Shown piece by piece: positions 59,832 through 64,000 of a stretch of 64,000 bases of DNA. Numbering within the stretch: position 1 is the first letter of the stretch; every line of letters begins with the position of its first letter. This DNA comes from JANQOH01 sp965201115 (GTDB lineage: Bacteria; Pseudomonadota; Alphaproteobacteria; UBA7887). The notes below the pieces were generated by a model, which was given only the letters and a program-made list of their open reading frames with translations, had not been told where the DNA came from and did not search any database. The stretch covers positions 3,162,001 to 3,226,000 of the forward strand of contig OZ241745.1 of assembly GCA_965201115.1 (NCBI GenBank). Direction: 5' to 3'. The position numbers and the translations under genes are program-made.

Positions 59832-61160
59832 TTAGCGGAAGGCGGCGAGTTCCGCGTCCCGCGTGAGGAAATAGACCGTTCCGCCCGCGATGGCGGGCGC
59901 GGCCCGCGTGCCTCCCGGCAGCGCCGCCGTTCCGGCCGGCGCGCCGTCGTATGGCGAGAACATGCGGATCTCGCCGTGGCTGCCGGCCACGATCAGGCGG
60001 TCTCCGGCGAGAACGGGGCCGGTCCACTGGATCGGGTCTTCGCGGTCGTCGGGGTCTTCGTAGCGCGGCATGGCGGATACCCAGCGGATGCGCCCGTCGG
60101 CGCGCCGGATGCAGACCAGTTCGGCATCGACCGTGACCGCGAACAGATAGTCTCCGGCGAGCCACGGGGTTTGCGCGCTGGGGATTTCCTCGTCCCAGAG
60201 CCGCCCGCCCGAGCGCAGGTCGATCGCCGCGAAGCTCCCGCCCTGGCTCACGGCGAACACCGTGTCGCCGTCGATTACGGGGCTGGCGTCGATATCGGCC
60301 AGGCTGGCGCGCGCGCCGAGGCGGCCCTGCAGGATCAGCGAATCGCTCCATGCGACGCGCCCGTTTTCGACGCGCAGGGCGAACACCTCGCCGGACGAGT
60401 AGGCGGCGACGACGAGTTCGCCGCGGACGGCGGGCACGGCGGCGCCGAGCAGGCCGGCGGGTTCGGCGATGCCTTCATGCGTCCATAGTTGTTCGCCCGC
60501 GGCGGCGTCGAACGCGAACAGGCGGTTGTCGGCGCCGACGGCGAAAACGCGCCCGCCGGCCACGGCCGGGGCGGCGCGAAACACGCTCGACACGGTCCGG
60601 CGCCATACGACGGCGCCGGTATCGGCGTCGATGGCGGCGACGTCGCCGAACGGCGTCGCCGCGAACAGAAGCCCGTCGGCGAACGCCACGCCGCCGCCGA
60701 GGCTGAGATCTTCGTTTTCGCCGCTACGCAGCAGATCGACCGTCCAGGCGCGGGCGCCGGTTTGCAGATCGACGGCGGCGACCTTCGATTCGGCGTCCAT
60801 CGCATAGGCGCGTCCGGCGGCGATGGCGGGGCCGGACAGAATGGCGTTTTCGCCGCTTTCGCCCGCGCCGGCGCCGCGGCGCCATTGCAGGCCGAAAGTA
60901 TCCCCCGCGGCGGGGCGCTGCGGCGCGTGGGTCGGCGTTCCCCACGGCACGGGCCACTCGTCGCCGACGGTGGGGGCGGGGAGCGCGACGGGCCGCTCGG
61001 CCAAAGCGGGGTCGGCCTCAAGCGCGCGTTGCAGCACCAGCACCGAAATGCGCTCGCCGGGCAGGAGGTCTTCGTCTTCCTCGCCGAACAGGCCGTCGAA
61101 CCAGCTGCATCCGCCGAGCAGTATCAGGGCCGCGGCGAGCGCGGCGATTCGCGCGGTCAT
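59832..61160 (-). CDS. bamB: Outer-membrane assembly lipoprotein BamB-like (PQQ-repeat propeller)
   Basis: 442 aa. The lipobox is ALILLGGCSW, with Cys18. Repeated blade motifs follow (AAVDLQTGARAWTVDL, AAIDADTGAVVWRRTV, FAFDAAAGEQLWTHEG, AAIDLRSGGRLWDEEI), forming a beta-propeller. Its position before der and after a YfgM-like gene supports BamB, a scaffold of the outer-membrane protein insertion machine. It overlaps the upstream gene by ATGA. Confidence 0.92.
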   Translation of the reverse strand: MTARIAALAAALILLGGCSWFDGLFGEEDEDLLPGERISVLVLQRALEADPALAERPVALPAPTVGDEWPVPWGTPTHAPQRPAAGDTFGLQWRRGAGAGESGENAILSGPAIAAGRAYAMDAESKVAAVDLQTGARAWTVDLLRSGENEDLSLGGGVAFADGLLFAATPFGDVAAIDADTGAVVWRRTVSSVFRAAPAVAGGRVFAVGADNRLFAFDAAAGEQLWTHEGIAEPAGLLGAAVPAVRGELVVAAYSSGEVFALRVENGRVAWSDSLILQGRLGARASLADIDASPVIDGDTVFAVSQGGSFAAIDLRSGGRLWDEEIPSAQTPWLAGDYLFAVTVDAELVCIRRADGRIRWVSAMPRYEDPDDREDPIQWTGPVLAGDRLIVAGSHGEIRMFSPYDGAPAGTAALPGGTRAAPAIAGGTVYFLTRDAELAAFR

Positions 61161-61804
61161 TCGCCGCCTCCCAGCGCCGCGATCATGCGTTCGGCGCGGG
61201 CGCGCGCTCCTTCGGGCGCGCCTTCCTCGTCGCGCAGCGCTTCGAACGCGCTTCGCGCCTCGGCGAGCCGTCCGTCGTGGAGGGCGGCGTAGCCGATGGC
61301 CTCGCGCGCCAAGTGGCGCCAGGGACCGGCGCCGTCGGCTATGGGGCGCAGGCGGGTCTCGGCGCCGCGGGTTTCGCCGCGGTCGATCAGGCGCTGCGCC
61401 GCGAGCACCTGCGCCAGGTCGACGAACACGGGATCGGCGCCGGAATCGATCAGGGCGTTGTAGGCCGCCACCGCGCCGATGGAATCGCCGGCCTGGGCCA
61501 GCATGGCGGCCTGGCGCAGGCGCGCGAGCGCGGCGTATGCGCCGCTCTCTTCCTCGGCGAACGCGGCGAACGCGCGCGCCGAGCGCTCGAACTCGCCGCG
61601 ATCCGCGAACCGCATGGCGGCCGCGAAGCGGCTGCCGCGGTCGGCGGCGCCGGCCTCTGTATAGTTGCGCCATCCGACGACGGCGGCGGTGCCGCCGACG
61701 AGCGCGACGGCGGCGGCGACAACGGGCCACCGCCAGCGCGTCCAGAGCGCCAGCAGCCGATCGCGGCGGACGTCCTCCTCCACCTCTCTGAAGATATCAA
61801 CCAA
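61157..61804 (-). CDS. YfgM-like membrane-anchored TPR protein
   Basis: 215 aa. One membrane helix (WPVVAAAVALVGGTAAVVGW, residues about 26-45) follows a short cytoplasmic N-terminus (VDIFREVEEDVRRDRLLALW). The rest is Ala-rich helical pairs of TPR type. This is the 'tetratricopeptide-repeat-like' protein paired with BamB and Der, proposed to link SecYEG with periplasmic chaperones. Its start lies 83 bases after hemD. Confidence 0.85.
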   Translation of the reverse strand: MVDIFREVEEDVRRDRLLALWTRWRWPVVAAAVALVGGTAAVVGWRNYTEAGAADRGSRFAAAMRFADRGEFERSARAFAAFAEEESGAYAALARLRQAAMLAQAGDSIGAVAAYNALIDSGADPVFVDLAQVLAAQRLIDRGETRGAETRLRPIADGAGPWRHLAREAIGYAALHDGRLAEARSAFEALRDEEGAPEGARARAERMIAALGGGE

Positions 61805-61887
61805 AGCGCCGATGCCTCTGCGTTGAAATTCGCACTGTCCCGGGACGGCGCAAGCCTAGCGGCGGCCGGCCGCGAATACAAATCTTT

Positions 61888-62619
61888 CTATGGCGCCGCG
61901 CCGCCGCGCGCGGCGGCCAGCATATCCAGCAAGGCGGCGGCGCGGGGCCGGGGGGCGGCGATGACGCGCCGCCACCCGGCGGGGCGCGCGGCTTCGGCCA
62001 CCGCCGCGCTCAGGCACCAGGCGTCGATGCTTCGCAGCCTGCCGGCCAAACCGGCGCGGCGGGCCAGGGCGGCGAGGGTTTGCGCGCCGCGCGCGGAGAA
62101 CAGCGCCGCCGCGCGCGCGCCGCCGGCGCGCAGGACGCGCTCCGCCGCCGCGGGCAGCGCGCCGACGGCGACAGCCTCGTAAAGGACCGCGCGCCGGCAC
62201 GCGAAACCGCGGGCCCGCAGCGCGCCGGCGAGATCGCCGGCGGCGTCGCGGCCCGAAACATGGACCAGCGGCCCGTCGGCGGGGTCGAGGCGCGCGGCGG
62301 CGAAGGCCGCCAGCGCGGCGGCGTCGCCGTTTGCCGAGCGGACATCGGCGAAGCCGAGCGCGCGCGCGCGCGCCGCGGTCGCGTCGCCCACGGCGACGAT
62401 GGGGGTTTCGCGGGGCGCGTCGGCGGCGGCCAGCGCGCGCGCGCCGTTCGCGCTTGTGAGCAGGATCGCGCGCGCGCCGGCCAGCGCGGCGCGGGTTTCC
62501 GCGCCCGGAATCGGCGCGATGCGCAGCACGGGCGCCGCGACGGCGGGGACGCCGCGCCCGGCGAGCCTGGCGGCGAAGGCCGCCGCGCCGCCGGCGGACC
62601 GGGCCACGATTACGGTCAT
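61888..62619 (-). CDS. hemD: Uroporphyrinogen-III synthase
   Basis: 243 aa. Sequence conservation is low in this family, but ILLTSANGARALAA, VAVGDATAARARALGFADVR, LVHVSGRDAAGDLAGALRAR and ALFSARGAQTLAAL follow the HemD pattern. It closes the tetrapyrrole ring with D-ring inversion. It starts 4 bases after hemC, its pathway neighbour. Confidence 0.9.
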   Translation of the reverse strand: MTVIVARSAGGAAAFAARLAGRGVPAVAAPVLRIAPIPGAETRAALAGARAILLTSANGARALAAADAPRETPIVAVGDATAARARALGFADVRSANGDAAALAAFAAARLDPADGPLVHVSGRDAAGDLAGALRARGFACRRAVLYEAVAVGALPAAAERVLRAGGARAAALFSARGAQTLAALARRAGLAGRLRSIDAWCLSAAVAEAARPAGWRRVIAAPRPRAAALLDMLAAARGGAAP

Positions 62620-62623
62620 CCCG

Positions 62624-63589
62624 TTATCCCGTCATCCTGTCGTTCCGCCGTTCGCCGGAGGCGCGCTCGTCGAAGAAGCCGGGGCCGGCGCGTTCGGCGA
62701 GGCGGGCGCCGAGCGCCTCGCCGAGCGCGGCGGCTTCGGCGGCCGGGGCGGAATCGGAGAGGACGATGACGACGCTGCCGTCGGGGCGCGCGACCAGCCC
62801 GGTGAGCGCAATGCGCCCGCCGGGGGCGGCGACCGCGAGGCCGGCTATGGGCGAGCGGCACGAGCCGCCGAGCCGCGCGAGCATCGCGCGCTCGGCCCGG
62901 GATGCGGCGGCGGCGTCGGGGTCGTCGAGCGGCGCGAGGAGGGCGCGCATGGCGGCGTCGCCGCGGCGCCGGGCGATGGCGATGGTTCCCTGGCCCACGG
63001 CGGGCAGCATGGTTCGGGTATCCAGCGCTTCGCCGATGGCGCCGGCGCGGCCGAGGCGCCGCAGCCCGGCGACGGCGAGCAGGGTTGCGTCGACCGCGCC
63101 GGCGGCGACCCTGGCCAGGCGCGTCCCGACATTGCCGCGCAGGGGGGCGATTCGCAGATCGGGGCGCAGGCGCAACAGTTGCGCGGCGCGGCGCGGCGAC
63201 GATGTGCCGACCGCTGCGCCGCGGGGCAGGGCGCGCGGCCCGCCGCCGGCGCGGGCGATCCAGGCGTCGCGGGGATCCTCGCGTTCGGGGAAGCAGTCGA
63301 GCGCGAGTCCGTCGGGCAGGGCAGAGGGTACGTCCTTGAGCGAATGGACGGCGAGATCGATGCGGCCGTCGAGCAGGGCGGCGTCGATCTCGCGGGTGAA
63401 GAGGCCCTTGCCGCCGATGTCGGCCAGGCGCCGGTCGCGCGCCTTGTCGCCGGCGGTGCGTATCGGCGCGATGCGGATTCGGAGGCCGGGGTGCGCGCCG
63501 GCCAGGCGCCGCGCGGCGCGGCGGGCCTGCGCCAGCGCGAGCGGGCTTCCGCGCGTGCCGAGGACGACGGCGCGTTCGCTCACGGCCAA
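62624..63589 (-). CDS. hemC: Hydroxymethylbilane synthase (porphobilinogen deaminase)
   Basis: 321 aa. LGTRGSPLALAQARRAARRL at the start, IGGKGLFTREIDAALLDGRI, LAVHSLKDVPSALPDGL and VGTSSPRRAAQLLRLRPDL, then PLRGNVGTRLARVAAG are the diagnostic blocks. The dipyrromethane cofactor Cys is in LARLGGSCRSPIAG. It assembles four porphobilinogens for haem synthesis. First gene of the hemC-hemD pair. Confidence 0.97.
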   Translation of the reverse strand: MAVSERAVVLGTRGSPLALAQARRAARRLAGAHPGLRIRIAPIRTAGDKARDRRLADIGGKGLFTREIDAALLDGRIDLAVHSLKDVPSALPDGLALDCFPEREDPRDAWIARAGGGPRALPRGAAVGTSSPRRAAQLLRLRPDLRIAPLRGNVGTRLARVAAGAVDATLLAVAGLRRLGRAGAIGEALDTRTMLPAVGQGTIAIARRRGDAAMRALLAPLDDPDAAAASRAERAMLARLGGSCRSPIAGLAVAAPGGRIALTGLVARPDGSVVIVLSDSAPAAEAAALGEALGARLAERAGPGFFDERASGERRNDRMTG

Positions 63590-63607
63590 TCCGCGCGCGG
63601 CGGGGGT

Positions 63608-63683
63608 TGGCGTCCCCTACGGGAATCGAACCCGTGTTTCCGCCGTGAAAGGGCGGTGTCCTGAACCTCTAGACGAAGGGGAC
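63608..63683 (-). tRNA. tRNA-Glu(TTC): tRNA-Glu (anticodon TTC)
   Basis: 76 bases on the minus strand. The acceptor stem GTCCCCT pairs with AGGGGAC and the 3' GCCA is encoded. The anticodon stem CCGCC/GGCGG closes the loop CTTTCAC with anticodon TTC. The T arm CGGGTTCGATTCCCG is standard. Confidence 0.97.
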
Positions 63684-63821
63684 GCTGGCGCGCCGCGCTG
63701 CGGCCGAGGCAGGATACGGGGGGGCGGGGCGCCGCGTCAACCGCCGCGGCGCCCCGGCGGCTTGCGTCGGGCATCGAATTCGGCCATTGTGTTTCCGGTA
63801 ACGCCAACATGCGAGGCGCAC

Positions 63822-64000
63822 ATGAATCCGTTCGTCGATTCGCGCGATATTGTCAACGACGGGGAGGCTCTCGCCGCGCGCATGAGGCGCGACGGCTATC
63901 TGTTCGCCGGCGGTTTGCTCGATCCGGACCGCGTCGCGGCGGTGGGGGAGCTCATGCGCGGCGTCGCGCGCGATGCGGGCTGGATCGCGGGCGGCGACGG
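63822..64000 (+). CDS. Phytanoyl-CoA dioxygenase (PhyH)-like protein, cut by the right edge
   Basis: The first 59 residues are visible, open to the window end. VNDGEALAARMRRDGYLFAG followed by GLLDPDRVAAVGELMRGVAR resembles the N-terminus of PhyH-family Fe(II)/2-oxoglutarate oxygenases. The iron-binding residues would lie outside the window, so the assignment is tentative. Confidence 0.6.
   Translation, partial: MNPFVDSRDIVNDGEALAARMRRDGYLFAGGLLDPDRVAAVGELMRGVARDAGWIAGGD

Overview
The window is very GC-rich bacterial chromosome (third codon positions almost always G or C). Several features fit an alphaproteobacterium, possibly Rhodospirillales-like: the 4.5S RNA gene just ahead of dnaX-ybaB-recR, a three-gene transhydrogenase (pntAA-pntAB-pntB), the long form of dCTP deaminase, and hemC-hemD next to a YfgM/BamB/Der cluster. 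This placement rests on gene order and family style only. Flavocytochrome c sulfide dehydrogenase genes plus soxX suggest an ability to oxidise reduced sulfur. Abundant IS remnants, toxin-antitoxin debris, restriction genes and dispersed palindromic repeats indicate an unstable accessory genome.

Layout. 1-2.4 kb: an IS66 element (cut by the window edge) inserted into an IS110 transposase gene. 2.9-6.7 kb: a type I restriction R-M pair with no S gene. 6.9-10.6 kb: Dcd, a uracil-DNA glycosylase-like protein, a DMT transporter, tRNA-Leu and an SDR. 10.8-15.9 kb: a cysteine-free thioredoxin-fold protein, ffs, dnaX-ybaB-recR-sixA and an enoyl-CoA hydratase. 15.9-20.5 kb: a DegP/Q-like protease, fcc genes, soxX and a retropepsin-like protein. 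20.6-29.2 kb: a second, compound type I restriction locus. In transcription order it reads hsdM, a HEPN protein, an MNT-HsdS fusion, a DUF6978-like protein, a DUF1828/1829-like protein, hsdR. 29.6-30.1 kb: a decayed RelB/YafQ-type module.

30.5-42.7 kb: a thioredoxin-like protein, an SDR, sulfate activation (cysNC, cysD), an overlapping run of epimerase-queG-GST-penicillin acylase, a porin and ispH. 43.1-49.5 kb: an apparent operon glcF-MATE-pntAA-pntAB-pntB-pdxY. 49.5-58.4 kb: a rearranged region in which two nearly identical Rpn-type nuclease genes flank duplicated der-tail fragments, two copies of a small DUF1640-like gene, a deleted IS630 and a large trimeric autotransporter adhesin. The adhesin carries a 20-C tract in its signal-peptide region. 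58.4-64 kb: der, bamB, a YfgM-like gene, hemD, hemC, tRNA-Glu and the start of a PhyH-like gene.

Most genes sit in tightly coupled groups with 4-base ATGA/GTGA overlaps. A repeat family of two small GC hairpins occurs more than 20 times, almost always between genes. The most striking items are the HEPN/MNT pair built into a type I restriction operon (MNT fused to HsdS, target tyrosine replaced by cysteine), the poly-C tract in the adhesin gene, and the duplicated Rpn/der-tail block around that adhesin.
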